A stretch of 64,000 nt of DNA, from positions 3,198,729 to 3,262,728 of the forward strand of contig NZ_HE997181.1 in the NCBI RefSeq assembly GCF_000312425.1, in the 5' to 3' direction. Below the pieces are notes generated by a model. The model was not told where the DNA came from, searched no databases, and worked only from the letters and a program-made list of their open reading frames with translations. This DNA comes from Reyranella massiliensis 521. Lineage in GTDB: Bacteria > Pseudomonadota > Alphaproteobacteria > Reyranellales > Reyranellaceae. Within the stretch, counting starts at the first letter, position 1; each line of letters starts with the position of its first letter. This document shows, piece after piece, positions 36,408 to 50,300 of this stretch. The translations under genes were made by a program, and so were the position numbers.

Positions 36408-37430
36408 TCAGGCTCTGGGCGACAGCACGACGAGGAAGTCGGTCAACCGGCGAACGCGGATCGGCAGGGTCTGGGCCATCGTGTCGAGAGCCGCATCGGC
36501 CTGCCGCGCGTCGAAGGCCGCGGTGACCGGCAGGGCGCGCAAGCGCGAGTCCGTCACGACGATGTGGCCGCCACGGTACCGCTCGAGATCGGCAATGGCA
36601 TCGCCGAGGGATGTGTCGCGAAAAAGCAGACGGTCGTGCCGCCAGGCCTGGACCTGCTCCGGATCGGCCTGATGCACCGGCCCGATCTGCCGTTCGCCGT
36701 AGCGTACCTGCTGCCCTTCCCCGACGTTTGCGGGCGGCAGCCCCGTCGCCGAGACTTCGACCGCGCCGCGTACGGCGGCGGCAGTGACGGCATCGTCGGT
36801 GAACTTGACGTCAAAGACCGCGCCCGGCGTACGGACGCTCCCGGCGGCCGCCTCGACGACGAAGGGGCGCTCAGGATCGAGTACGACGTCAAAGAATGCT
36901 TCTCCCGCATGAAGCACGACGCGGCGCGCCTTGCCTGCGAAATCGACCGACAGAGCCGATGCGCCCGCCAGTTCGACCGTCGAGCCATCCGGCAGGGAGA
37001 TCGTTTGGCGTTCGCCGACCGTGGTGCGCTGATCGGCAAACAAGCCGGGCCGCGACAAGGCAAGCGCCGTCGGCACGACCATCGCCGTCACGGCTGCAGC
37101 CGCATAGAACAAGCGGCGGCGGCTGACAGGCGCCGGACGCGACACGGTCGGACGCATCGCGGGTGTGGCCGCGAGGGGCGGTGGCAATGCAGCTACCGCA
37201 GACGCGCCCAACGAAATCGCCGCCGGAGCGCTATTGGCGAAGGCAGGACCGATCTTGCCGACCCGCATCCAGGTTCGTTGTGCCTGCTTCCAGGCTGCCA
37301 CGTGTCGTGGATCCTCCTGCAGCCAACGATTGAAGGCAGCATGGTCTGCCTCGCTCGCCGACCTGTCCTTGAGGGCGACGAACCAGCGCAGCGCTTCTTC
37401 GATCAGCGGATCCGGAGGTTGCTCCTGCAT
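36408..37430 (-). CDS. FecR family protein (orphan anti-sigma regulator)
   Basis: The protein has 340 residues. The N-terminus EEALRWFVALKDRSASEADHAAFNRWLQEDPRHVAAW is the FecR cytoplasmic DUF4880 helix region. A transmembrane segment follows near 130-150 (LFYAAAAVTAMVVPTALAL). The periplasmic FecR domain has GERQTISLPDGSTVELA and a late secretin/TonB-like part (LGDAIADLERY). Its usual partners, a FecI sigma factor and a TonB receptor, are not adjacent. It is 11 bases from the phosphopantetheinyl transferase gene on the same strand, hinting at regulation of NRPS product uptake or synthesis. Confidence 0.9.
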   Translation of the reverse strand: MQEQPPDPLIEEALRWFVALKDRSASEADHAAFNRWLQEDPRHVAAWKQAQRTWMRVGKIGPAFANSAPAAISLGASAVAALPPPLAATPAMRPTVSRPAPVSRRRLFYAAAAVTAMVVPTALALSRPGLFADQRTTVGERQTISLPDGSTVELAGASALSVDFAGKARRVVLHAGEAFFDVVLDPERPFVVEAAAGSVRTPGAVFDVKFTDDAVTAAAVRGAVEVSATGLPPANVGEGQQVRYGERQIGPVHQADPEQVQAWRHDRLLFRDTSLGDAIADLERYRGGHIVVTDSRLRALPVTAAFDARQADAALDTMAQTLPIRVRRLTDFLVVLSPRA

Positions 37431-37434
37431 GGTA

Positions 37435-37459
37435 CCCGTCTACAGCCTAAGCAGACGGG
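37435..37459. repeat. Inverted repeat upstream of the fecR-type gene
   Basis: CCCGTCT (37435-37441) and AGACGGG (37453-37459) are perfect arms around an 11-base loop, starting four bases upstream of the fecR ATG. It could be an operator, a translation-blocking hairpin or a terminator for the DUF1428 gene; no T run follows. Confidence 0.5.
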
Positions 37460-37495
37460 ACACCATGCAGCATGAAAGCGCTGGCCACTTCCACT

Positions 37496-37849
37496 CTAGG
37501 CCGAGACGATCGTCTTGAAGCCGCCATAGGCCATGCGCTTCATGTCGAACGGCAGTTCCTTCGGCGGGTCCTGCAGGCGCGGATCGGCCATCACCTTGGC
37601 GTTGACCTTGTCGCGGTGGGCGCGCGACTTGTAGACGATGTAGGAGAAGACGACCGTCTCGTTCGGCTTGGTCTTCACGAGCTTGGGAAACGGCAAGCCC
37701 ATCTTCACCTTGAGATCGTCGCCGACACATTCTTTGTATTCGAGTGCGCCGTGTTCGCGCCACACCTTGCCGGCTTTCTTGGCCAGACGTTGGTAGGCGG
37801 CAAGATGTTTCTTCGGCACGACAAGGACGAAACCATCGACGTACGACAT
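37496..37849 (-). CDS. DUF1428 family protein (YbaA-like)
   Basis: The protein has 117 residues with the near-complete DUF1428 sequence: MSYVDGFVLVVPKKHLAAY, ALEYKECVGDDLKV, then FSYIVYKSRAHRDKVNAKVM and the end FDMKRMAYGGFKTIV. It has a dimeric alpha/beta ferredoxin-like fold and no established reaction. It is transcribed alone from its own start, convergent with nothing. Confidence 0.93.
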   Translation of the reverse strand: MSYVDGFVLVVPKKHLAAYQRLAKKAGKVWREHGALEYKECVGDDLKVKMGLPFPKLVKTKPNETVVFSYIVYKSRAHRDKVNAKVMADPRLQDPPKELPFDMKRMAYGGFKTIVSA

Positions 37850-37908
37850 GGAATGCTCCCGACTACTTAACTGATGAGTTAACGGCTAACGGAATTGCAT
37901 ACCCTGTG

Positions 37909-38805
37909 TCAATCTGGAGTCAGCACGGCAAGAGTCGAGAGACGCTTGACGGCGAAGTCGAGGAAGGCGTCGATCTTCGGGGCGCGGTGCACGCGTCCCT
38001 TGGTCAGCAGCTGTACCGGCAACGGCGGTGGCTCGTAGTCGCGCAACAGACGCACCAGCCGGCCCGCGGCAAGATCGTCGGCGATCTGATACGACAAGAA
38101 CTGAGCAATGCCTCGGCCTTCTCGCGCTGCCCGCAGGCGGGTTTCGACATCGTCGACCCGCAGGCGGCCCGCAAGATGCAACGGCGCGCCGCGACGAGCT
38201 CCGGCAAAGCTCCATTCCATGGCACCACGCGACGTTCCCAGCAGCGCCTCGTGTTGCGCGAGGTCGGCCGGCGTCTGCGGCGCGCCGTGACGGTCGAGAT
38301 AGGCCGGGCTTGCCGCCCATTGGCGCCGCACATGCCCGACCGGGCGCGCGCTCAAACTCGAATCGGCCAATGCGCCGATGCGCAGGGCAACGTCGATCCC
38401 TTCCTCGATCAAGTCGATGTTGCGGTCGTTCAGCAGGAGTTCGATCTCGACGTCCCTGTGGGCGTCGAGGAAGCGCGTCGCGATGGGCGCGATATGACGG
38501 CGGCCGAACTGGACCGGCGCGGTGATCCGCAGCAGGCCCCGCACTGGCGCCTCGCGCGCGCCCGCCGTGGCGGCTTCGTAGTCGGCAACGACCGCACGTG
38601 CGCGCTCATAGAGAGTCCGCCCGGCCTCGGTGGGCGCCAGCCGTCGTGTCGTACGATCGACCAGACGCACGCCGAGCCGATCCTCCAATGCCGCGAGAGC
38701 GCGCGTAACCGCGGGCGGCGAACGGCGCAGACGCTGGGCCGCCCGTACCAGGCTTCCCTCCTCCACGATCCGCACGAAGATGGAGAACTCATCGAGGCGG
38801 TCCAC
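37909..38805 (-). CDS. LysR-family transcriptional regulator
   Basis: The protein has 298 residues. The N-terminal helix-turn-helix spans about 1-60 (FSIFVRIVEEGSLVRAAQRL, RSPPAVTRALAALEDRLGVRL), followed by the periplasmic-binding-like effector domain (RGLLRITAPVQFGRRHIAP). It resembles the group often called DsdC/AaeR-like. It is divergent from the GFA gene, with a palindrome just before its start, so it likely controls itself and the GFA/flavin genes. Confidence 0.93.
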   Translation of the reverse strand: MDRLDEFSIFVRIVEEGSLVRAAQRLRRSPPAVTRALAALEDRLGVRLVDRTTRRLAPTEAGRTLYERARAVVADYEAATAGAREAPVRGLLRITAPVQFGRRHIAPIATRFLDAHRDVEIELLLNDRNIDLIEEGIDVALRIGALADSSLSARPVGHVRRQWAASPAYLDRHGAPQTPADLAQHEALLGTSRGAMEWSFAGARRGAPLHLAGRLRVDDVETRLRAAREGRGIAQFLSYQIADDLAAGRLVRLLRDYEPPPLPVQLLTKGRVHRAPKIDAFLDFAVKRLSTLAVLTPD

Positions 38806-38810
38806 GTCAC

Positions 38811-38829
38811 TATTCCACTTTATGGAATA
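38811..38829. promoter_or_regulatory. Palindromic LysR-type operator
   Basis: TATTCCA-CTTTA-TGGAATA is a perfect 7-base inverted repeat and contains the T-N11-A pattern of LysR binding sites. It sits six bases upstream of the lysR start and 77 from the GFA gene start. Binding is inferred. Confidence 0.6.
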
Positions 38830-38905
38830 ATTACTTTATCATTCGTGCGGTTCACGGCGCAATTACCGTCTCCTACATTGGAAGCAGCTAGAAGGAGAAC
38901 TGCAG

Positions 38906-39298
38906 ATGCTGACCGGAAGCTGCCTGTGCGGTACCGTTGCCTACGAGGCCGAGGCTCCTCTCGAGCGCATTGTCCATTGCCATTGCCGGACCTGCCGCAA
39001 GACGCATGGTGCCGCCTTCTCGTCGGTGACGGCTGTACCGCGGGCGAGCTTCCGCTGGGTCAAAGGCGAGAGCCTGCTCGCCGCCATCGAATCCTCACCC
39101 GGCAAGTTCCGCCGCTTCTGCAGCAAATGCGGCTCGCACGTCATGGCAGAACGAACGGCGCAGCCTGTCGTGCTGCTGCGGCTGGGCTGCCTCGACACGC
39201 CGATCGGCGAACGGCCGGAAGTCCATATCTGGCGATCGGACGCCGCCCCCTGGTACGACCCGAAGCGGCAGGCGCCGGAAAAACCGGAGGGCCTGTGA
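38906..39298 (+). CDS. GFA family zinc protein (glutathione-dependent formaldehyde-activating fold)
   Basis: The protein has 130 residues. Zinc-binding cysteines lie in GSCLCGTVAYE, CHCRTCRKTHGA and RFCSKCGSHV, the order of Gfa/CENP-V proteins. GAAGGAGAA precedes ATG 38906. The family member Gfa accelerates S-hydroxymethylglutathione formation, but most others are uncharacterised. It overlaps the next gene by one base. Confidence 0.93.
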   Translation: MLTGSCLCGTVAYEAEAPLERIVHCHCRTCRKTHGAAFSSVTAVPRASFRWVKGESLLAAIESSPGKFRRFCSKCGSHVMAERTAQPVVLLRLGCLDTPIGERPEVHIWRSDAAPWYDPKRQAPEKPEGL

Positions 39299-40218
39299 TG
39301 ACTGCCGACACCATGGCCTTCCTGCCCTTCCATGCAGACGAGTTGGCGGCGCAAGCCCTGGCTGGCAAAGGCGCGGGGCGCGCACCGATCCGGCCCTTCA
39401 TGCCCGAGCAGCATCGCGAATTCTTTTCACTGCTGCCCTACCTCTTCACGGCGACGCCCGACAGGCAGGGCTGGCCGATCGCATCCGTCGTTACGGGTCC
39501 CTATGGTTTCGTCACCTCACCCGGTCCGACGACGCTCCACATCGCCTCGCAGCCGCGCCCCGACGATCCGGCGGCGCCGAGTTTCGAGGCCGGGGCGGAA
39601 ATCGGGCTGATCGGCATCGACCTCACGACGCGCCGGCGCAACCGGGCCAACGGGCGCATCGTGTCGACCGGCAATGGCCTCGATGTGCATGTCGCGCAGA
39701 GCTTCGGCAATTGCGCACAGTACATTCAGACACGCGCGCCCGTACCGCATCCTGTCGCCACGACAGTGCCGGTGACGGCGTTCAAGACGCTGGACGATGC
39801 CGCGCGCGCGATCGTTGCGACAGCCGACACGTTCTTCGTAGCAAGCCGGTCGCGTCGCGAGCTCGGGCCCGAAGGCGGCCTCGACATGTCCCATCGCGGT
39901 GGACAGCCCGGCTTCGTCGATGTCCAGGGTAACAGGCTCACGATTCCGGATTTCCGGGGCAATCGCTTCTTCAACACGCTGGGCAACCTGCTGGGCGACC
40001 CGCGTGCCGGCCTGTTGTTCATCGACTTCGCCTCAGGCGATCTACTGCAGCTTCAGGGCAGCGTCACCATCGAGTGGCACCCCGACCGCGGTCCGTCAGG
40101 TACCGAACGCTTGTGGCATGTGGACGTCGAACGCGGATGGCATCGCCGCGGGGTCTTTCCCTTCCGCTGGCGGTTCGGTGACTACGCGCCGACGACCCTC
40201 GCGACGGGAACGTGGTAG
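39298..40218 (+). CDS. Pyridoxamine 5'-phosphate oxidase-family flavin-binding protein
   Basis: The protein has 306 residues from ATG 39298, which shares its A with the GFA stop. YLFTATPDRQGWPIASVVTG and LIGIDLTTRRRNRANGRI are like the FMN-binding split-barrel family, followed by SRRELGPEGGLDMSHRGGQPGFVDVQGNRL and FFNTLGNLLGDPRAGLLFIDF, characteristic of its two-repeat members. The reaction is unknown; a flavin reductase or oxidoreductase partner for GFA is plausible. Confidence 0.88.
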   Translation: MTADTMAFLPFHADELAAQALAGKGAGRAPIRPFMPEQHREFFSLLPYLFTATPDRQGWPIASVVTGPYGFVTSPGPTTLHIASQPRPDDPAAPSFEAGAEIGLIGIDLTTRRRNRANGRIVSTGNGLDVHVAQSFGNCAQYIQTRAPVPHPVATTVPVTAFKTLDDAARAIVATADTFFVASRSRRELGPEGGLDMSHRGGQPGFVDVQGNRLTIPDFRGNRFFNTLGNLLGDPRAGLLFIDFASGDLLQLQGSVTIEWHPDRGPSGTERLWHVDVERGWHRRGVFPFRWRFGDYAPTTLATGTW

Positions 40219-40233
40219 CGCCGCGCCTTCCCG

Positions 40234-40674
40234 TCAGGCTTTTGCTGTTCGCCGCAGCCGCGTCACCATCGCCTCAAGGGCGAGAACATAGGAATCGACG
40301 CCGAATCCAGCGATCATGCCGATGGCCGCTTCAGCAGTTACCGATCCGTAACCACGCTTTTCGATGTTGGTGATATGGATCTCGATGGCGGGCGCGGAAA
40401 TTGACCGCAGGCAATCCCGCAAGGCGTGACCTGCATGGAGAAAGCCGGCGGGATTGAACAACACGCCGTCGATCTTGTCGCGGTCGGCACGGTAGATCGC
40501 CGACACCGCCTCGCCTTCGGTGTTGGTGTAGAGAATCTCCAGATCGACGCCCAGTCCCTTGGCATGGCGACGCAGGGCAGCGTCCAGTTCCTTCGCCGTC
40601 GTCGTCCCATAGAGTTCCGGCTGGCGGCGGCCGAGATACTCCATATTCGCACCCTGAATCAGCAGCAGCCTCAT
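40234..40674 (-). CDS. aroQ: Type II 3-dehydroquinate dehydratase
   Basis: The protein has 146 residues from ATG 40674, preceded by GGGAGGGG. It shows MRLLLIQGANMEYLGRRQPELYG, FNPAGFLHAGHALRDCL and IEIHITNIEKRGYG in the order of the family; the catalytic Tyr, Asn and His positions are retained, but it is divergent (GANMEYLG instead of GPNLNLLG). It should convert 3-dehydroquinate to 3-dehydroshikimate, in the shikimate pathway or in quinate breakdown. Confidence 0.85.
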   Translation of the reverse strand: MRLLLIQGANMEYLGRRQPELYGTTTAKELDAALRRHAKGLGVDLEILYTNTEGEAVSAIYRADRDKIDGVLFNPAGFLHAGHALRDCLRSISAPAIEIHITNIEKRGYGSVTAEAAIGMIAGFGVDSYVLALEAMVTRLRRTAKA

Positions 40675-40709
40675 TCCGCCCCTCCCGACACCGGGCACGG
40701 CCTTCCCAC

Positions 40710-40734
40710 AAGGTCGCGCCCGCGCGACGACCTT
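40710..40734. terminator. Possible hairpin terminator after gltD
   Basis: AAGGTCG (40710-40716) and CGACCTT (40728-40734) pair around an 11-base GC-rich interior. It lies between the gltD stop (40776) and the aroQ start. There is no T run on either side, so termination is only a guess. Confidence 0.3.
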
Positions 40735-40775
40735 AGTGCAAATTTCCTAGCTACTGAATTATGTAGTTCCGCACA

Positions 40776-42227
40776 TCAGCGCGGCAAGGTTGTCGACCCC
40801 ATTAGATGTTCGTCAATGGCACGAGCACATTGACGGCCTTCCCGGATCGCCCAGACAACCAGCGATTGGCCGCGCCGCATGTCGCCGGCAGCAAACAGAC
40901 GGTCGACCGACGTCTTATAATCTTTCACGTTAGCCGCAATATTCCCCCTGGGATCGAGCGCGACACCTGCCTGTTCGACAAGGCCGGGCTTGCGCGGACC
41001 AAGGAAGCCCATCGCCAGCAGCACCAGATCGGCCCTGAGTTTAAACAGGCTGCCCGCGATTTCCTGCATGGCCATGCGCCCGTCGGCTGCCTTCACCCAT
41101 TCGACGCGCACGCATTCCAGCGCTTCGACCTTGCCGTTCTGGCCGACCGCGCGCTTGGTGAGAACGGCAAAGTCACGCTCCGCACCTTCCTGATGCGACG
41201 ACGAGGTGCGCATCTTGAGGGGCCAGTCCGGCCAGGTCAGCGCCTTGTCCTCATGCTCCGGCGGCCGCGGCATGACTTCGAGCTGGGTGACCGAGGCGGC
41301 GCCATGGCGGTTCGACGTGCCGACGCAGTCCGAACCCGTATCGCCGCCGCCGATGACGATGACATGCTTGCCCTTGGCGGTGAGCGTCCCCTTGGGCGCT
41401 GCGCGGGCTTCGTCGTCGCCGGCATTGCGCTTATTCTGCTGCGTCAGGAAATCCATCGCGAAGTGGATGCCCTTCAGCTCGCGGCCCGGCACTTCCAGGT
41501 CGCGCGGCCATTCGGCACCGCCGGTCAGCGCAACCGCGTCATAGCCTTCGAGCAGCGACTTCACCGAGAGGGTGGCGCCTACTTCGACGCCGGTACGGAA
41601 CTCGACGCCCTCGGCCTCCATCTGGCGCATGCGCCGGTCGATGAGGTGCTTCTCCATTTTGAAATCAGGAATGCCGTAGCGCAGCAACCCGCCGATCCGG
41701 TCGGCCTTCTCGAACAACGTCACCGAGTGCCCTGCCCGCGCGAGCTGCTGCGCGCAGGCGAGGCCGGCCGGGCCGGAACCGACGACGGCGACCCGCTTGC
41801 CGGTCTTGTGCGTCGGCAGCAAGGGCTGGATCCAGCCCTCTTCCCAGCCCCGGTCGACGATCGCGCACTCGATCGACTTGATGGTCACGGGGTTGTCGTC
41901 GATGTTCAGCGTGCACGAGGCCTCGCACGGTGCGGGGCAGATGCGGCCGGTGAACTCCGGGAAATTGTTGGTCGAGTGCAGCACCTCGAGCGCGTCGCGC
42001 CAGCGGTCGCGGCGTACCAGCTCGTTCCACTCGGGGATGATGTTATTGACCGGACATCCGTTGTGACAGAACGGGATGCCGCAATCCATGCAGCGCGCGG
42101 CCTGTCGCGACATCTCCGCCGGTGGCAACGGCAGAACGAACTCGTTCCAGTTCTTGAGACGCGCTTCGACCTTTTCGTACGGCCGGTCCTTGCGCTCGAT
42201 TTCGAGGAAGCCAGTGGCGAGACCCAT
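40776..42227 (-). CDS. gltD: Glutamate synthase, small (NADPH) subunit
   Basis: The protein has 483 residues. The N-terminal iron-sulfur cysteines are in [22 protein letters not shown] (near 45-65) and [12 protein letters not shown]; the FAD motif [17 protein letters not shown] is near 150, and the NADPH motif [11 protein letters not shown] near 290. It passes electrons from NADPH to the large subunit for glutamate formation from glutamine and 2-oxoglutarate. It is 5 bases after gltB and transcribed with it. Confidence 0.97.
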   Translation of the reverse strand: MGLATGFLEIERKDRPYEKVEARLKNWNEFVLPLPPAEMSRQAARCMDCGIPFCHNGCPVNNIIPEWNELVRRDRWRDALEVLHSTNNFPEFTGRICPAPCEASCTLNIDDNPVTIKSIECAIVDRGWEEGWIQPLLPTHKTGKRVAVVGSGPAGLACAQQLARAGHSVTLFEKADRIGGLLRYGIPDFKMEKHLIDRRMRQMEAEGVEFRTGVEVGATLSVKSLLEGYDAVALTGGAEWPRDLEVPGRELKGIHFAMDFLTQQNKRNAGDDEARAAPKGTLTAKGKHVIVIGGGDTGSDCVGTSNRHGAASVTQLEVMPRPPEHEDKALTWPDWPLKMRTSSSHQEGAERDFAVLTKRAVGQNGKVEALECVRVEWVKAADGRMAMQEIAGSLFKLRADLVLLAMGFLGPRKPGLVEQAGVALDPRGNIAANVKDYKTSVDRLFAAGDMRRGQSLVVWAIREGRQCARAIDEHLMGSTTLPR

Positions 42228-42232
42228 GACCC

Positions 42233-46873
<4,641 letters not shown>

Positions 46874-46904
46874 GCGTCGATCCTGCTGGTGCGCTAGCTG
46901 GCCC

Positions 46905-46923
46905 AGCATCCCCCCTGGATGCT
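46905..46923. repeat. Hairpin in the gltB upstream region
   Basis: AGCATCC-CCCCT-GGATGCT is a perfect 7-base stem with a 5-base loop, 32 bases upstream of the gltB start. It could regulate gltB in the mRNA leader or as an operator; it also lies between the divergent gltB and lipoprotein genes. Confidence 0.45.
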
Positions 46924-47037
46924 TTGGTGAATGTGGCATTATTAGCGCGGTCGCCGGGTCAGGCGAAAGCAATTGTTGCGCCGCAAAAGCCCCTGTACGT
47001 TGCTGCCCAACAAGCCCCTGGGGGGAGAGGCCGGGAA

Positions 47038-47322
47038 ATGTCACTGAGGTCGATCTATCGCCTGTCGGTCTGCGCAACGGCCCTGTCGCTGGCCACGAGC
47101 CTCGGCGGGTGCAGCGGACCGGGGGCGGCCGAGGCCTATACTGGGCCGGGCTGGTATCTCGAAAAGTCTTACACGCTTGTTCTAGGGGGTCCCAAGGTAT
47201 TCGGCGGGCCCTTCACCTATGACAAGTGCGAGGAAGAGCGCTTGAAGCTGGGGCCCGAGACATCGCCGGACATGCTGTGCGTCAACCATCCGGGCAAGCC
47301 CAAGAAGTACGGCCTGTACTAG
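47038..47322 (+). CDS. Small putative lipoprotein
   Basis: The protein has 94 residues. A signal sequence ([20 protein letters not shown]) ends in LGGC, which resembles a lipobox with Cys24 or so as the lipidated residue. Two further cysteines (YDKCEEERL and DMLCVNHPG) could form a disulfide. GGGAGAGG precedes ATG 47038. It is divergent from gltB and probably faces the periplasm. Function unknown. Confidence 0.75.
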   Translation: MSLRSIYRLSVCATALSLATSLGGCSGPGAAEAYTGPGWYLEKSYTLVLGGPKVFGGPFTYDKCEEERLKLGPETSPDMLCVNHPGKPKKYGLY

Positions 47323-47365
47323 CTCGGCCCTCCTCCGCACGATATCTGCATAAAAATCGGGCACT

Positions 47366-50300
47366 TTATCCGATGACCATCAGGCTGGCATTGCCGCCGG
47401 CTGCGGCCGTGTTGTCGCTGAGCGAGACCTCGTCGAACAGGAACTCGCGCGGATAGGGTTCGACATAGATGGGCACGACCGGCCCGTCCCTCCCCGCCAT
47501 GGTCGCCAGCAGGGCCTCGAGATCGCCTCGGCTGCCGGCAAACAAGGCCGCCCGGATCGCGCGATCGGTCGCATCGGTCGTCGGCCGGTTCCCGGTCGCC
47601 TTCACAAGGTCGGTCTGCGCCTGTAAACGCGCGGCGTCGAAGGCGACGCAAAGAATGGTCCCCTTGGGCCGCAGGGAATAGGTGTTGCGCTCGCCCACCG
47701 GCCCCTTGAGTTCACCTGTGGGCACGTCGACGCTTGGCCTTCTAAACAGGAGGCGATGCACATAGAGCGGGCCGCCGGCTTTGGGACCGGTGCCGGACAG
47801 GCCATGACCGCCGAAGGGCTGCACACCGACCACGGCGCCGATCATGTTGCGGTTCACATACTGGTTTCCCGCCGAACTCGCCGCCACAGCCCGCTCGATC
47901 GTCTCGTCGATACGGCTGTGCACGCCAAAGGTCAGGCCGAAGCCGGTCGCATTCACTGCCCTGATCGTGTCGATCATGCGTTCCCGCGGATAGCGCAGCA
48001 CATGGAGCACTGGCCCGAACACCTCACCCGGCAGGTCCGAAACAGCGCCGATCTCGATCACTGTGGGCGGCACGAAAGTACCGTGCTGGGCTTCCGCCGG
48101 CAGGGCCACCTGGTGCACGCGATGGCCAGCGGCCCGCATGCGCGCGATGTGATCGAACAGGCGCTTCTGAGCCTCCGCCGAGATGACCGGCCCGACATCG
48201 ACCGACAGCCGATCCGGATTGCCGACGCTGAGTTCGGCCATCGCGCCTTCCAGCAGAGGCACGACCCGGTCCGCGATATCCTCCTGCAGACAGAGAACCC
48301 GCAACGCCGAGCAGCGCTGGCCGGCCGAATCGAAGGCCGATGTCAGCGCGTCGAGTACGAGTTGTTCCGGCAGCGCCGACGAATCGGCGATCAGAGCATT
48401 CTGCCCGCCGGTCTCGGCAATCAGCGGCAACGGTTTGCCGTCGCGGCCGAGGCGGCGTGCCAGGGTCCGGTTGATGGATTGCGCGGCCTCGGTCGACCCG
48501 GTGAAGACGACGCCGGCAATGGCTTCGTTGGCCACGAGCCGTTTGCCGGTTTCGCCGTCACCCGGCAGGAACTGCAACGCATAGCGCGGCACACCGGCGT
48601 CATGCAGCATGGCGATGCCTAGGGCAGCGATTAGCGGCGTTTCCTCGGCCGGCTTGGCGATCACACCATTACCGGCCGCCAGCGCGCCCGCCACCTGGCC
48701 GGTAAAGATCGAAAGCGGGAAGTTCCACGGGCTGATGCAGGCGACGACACCGAGCGGCTGGTGCGTTTCGTTGTCGAAGCCCTCGATGCAGCCCGCGTAG
48801 TAGCGCAGGAAGTCGACGGCTTCCCTCACCTCTCCGACGGCGTTGCCCAAGGTCTTGCCGGCCTCGCGGACGATCGGCCCCAATAGGTCGGCACAGCGCC
48901 CTTCCATCAGATCGGCGGCGCGGCGCAGCACGCGTGCGCGTTCGGCGGACGCAGCTCGCCAGGGTTTCGCGAGGACGCACGCACGGTCGACCTGCTCCGG
49001 CGTTGCCTCGACCACGGTACCGATAAGATCGCGTCGGTCCGCCGGATTGTGGATTTCGCGCAGAGCGCCGTCGCTGGACTCGCCTGCGAGCAGTGGCCGG
49101 GCGGCCAGAGAGCGGATCGCCGGCAGCGTTCTCGCCAGCGATGCCAATACCTGTTCGTTGGAGAGGTCGACGCCCCGCGAGTTTGGCCGCGATGGGCCGA
49201 AGAGATCGCGCGGCAGGGCGATCCGCGGATGCGGTGCGCCGGGCGGCTGCACAGCGCGGGCGCGTTCGACCGGATCGGCCAGCAACGTCTCCAGCGTGAT
49301 CTCGGGATTGGCGATCTGGTTTACGAAGGAGGTGTTGGCGCCATTTTCCAGCAGCCGGCGCACTAGGTAGGCCAGCAAGGTCTCGTGAGTGCCGACCGGC
49401 GTGTAGACGCGGCACGGCCGGTTGAGCTTCGCCGGTCCGATCACCTCGTCATAGAGCGGTTCGCCCATGCCATGCAGGTACTGGAACTCGTACTGGCCGG
49501 CATAGAAGTTCTCGCCCGCCATGGAGTACAGGGTCGCCAAGGTCAGCGCGTTGTGGGTGCCGAACTGCGGGAAGGCCGCATCGGGCGCCGCCAGCAGGCG
49601 ACGGGCGCAGGCGAGATAGGAGACGTCGGTGTGGATACGCCGCGTGAAGACCGGATAATCCTCCAGCCCGTCGAGCTGCGCGCGCTTGATCTCGCCGTCC
49701 CAGTAGGCGCCCTTGACCAGCCGCACCATGAGGCGCCGCTTGCTGCGCCGGCCGAGATTGATCAGCCAGTCGATCGTGAAGACGGCACGCTTCTGATAGG
49801 CCTGCACCACGAAGCCGATACCGTTCCAGCCTTCGAGGTCCGGCTCGAAGCAAAGCCGCTCCAGCAGATCGAGGGAGATTTCCCAGCGGTCCGCCTCCTC
49901 GGCATCGATGTTGAGGCCGATATCGTAGCTGCGCGCCAGCACGGCGAGAGACCTCAGCCGAGGATAGAGTTCGGCATGGACACGTTCATGCTGGGCGCGG
50001 CTGTAGCGCGGGTGCAGCGCCGACAGCTTGATCGAGATGCCCGACCCTTCGTAGATGCCGCGGCCCGCGGAGAAGCGTCCAATCGCATGGATCGCGTGTT
50101 CGTAGGAATGCAGATAGGCTTCGGCCTGCGCTGCCGTGACCGCGGCCTCGCCCAGCATGTCGTAGGAATGGCGAACGCCCAGCCCGTCGTTGGAGCGATC
50201 CTTTTCCAGCGCTTCTTCGATCGTCTGACCGGCGACGAACTGCTCGCCCATCAGGCGCATGGCGATGTTGACGCCGCCACGGATCAGCGGCTCACCGCCC

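Noticed and set aside
37435..37459. Rho-independent terminator after the DUF1428 gene
   Set aside because: The stem has no T run and its end is only four bases from the fecR start codon, so a regulatory site is at least as likely.
46874..47077. Upstream extension of the gltB frame
   Set aside because: The conserved protein begins at 46873 with the propeptide and Cys19; the 68 additional residues match no glutamate synthase and overlap the lipoprotein gene.
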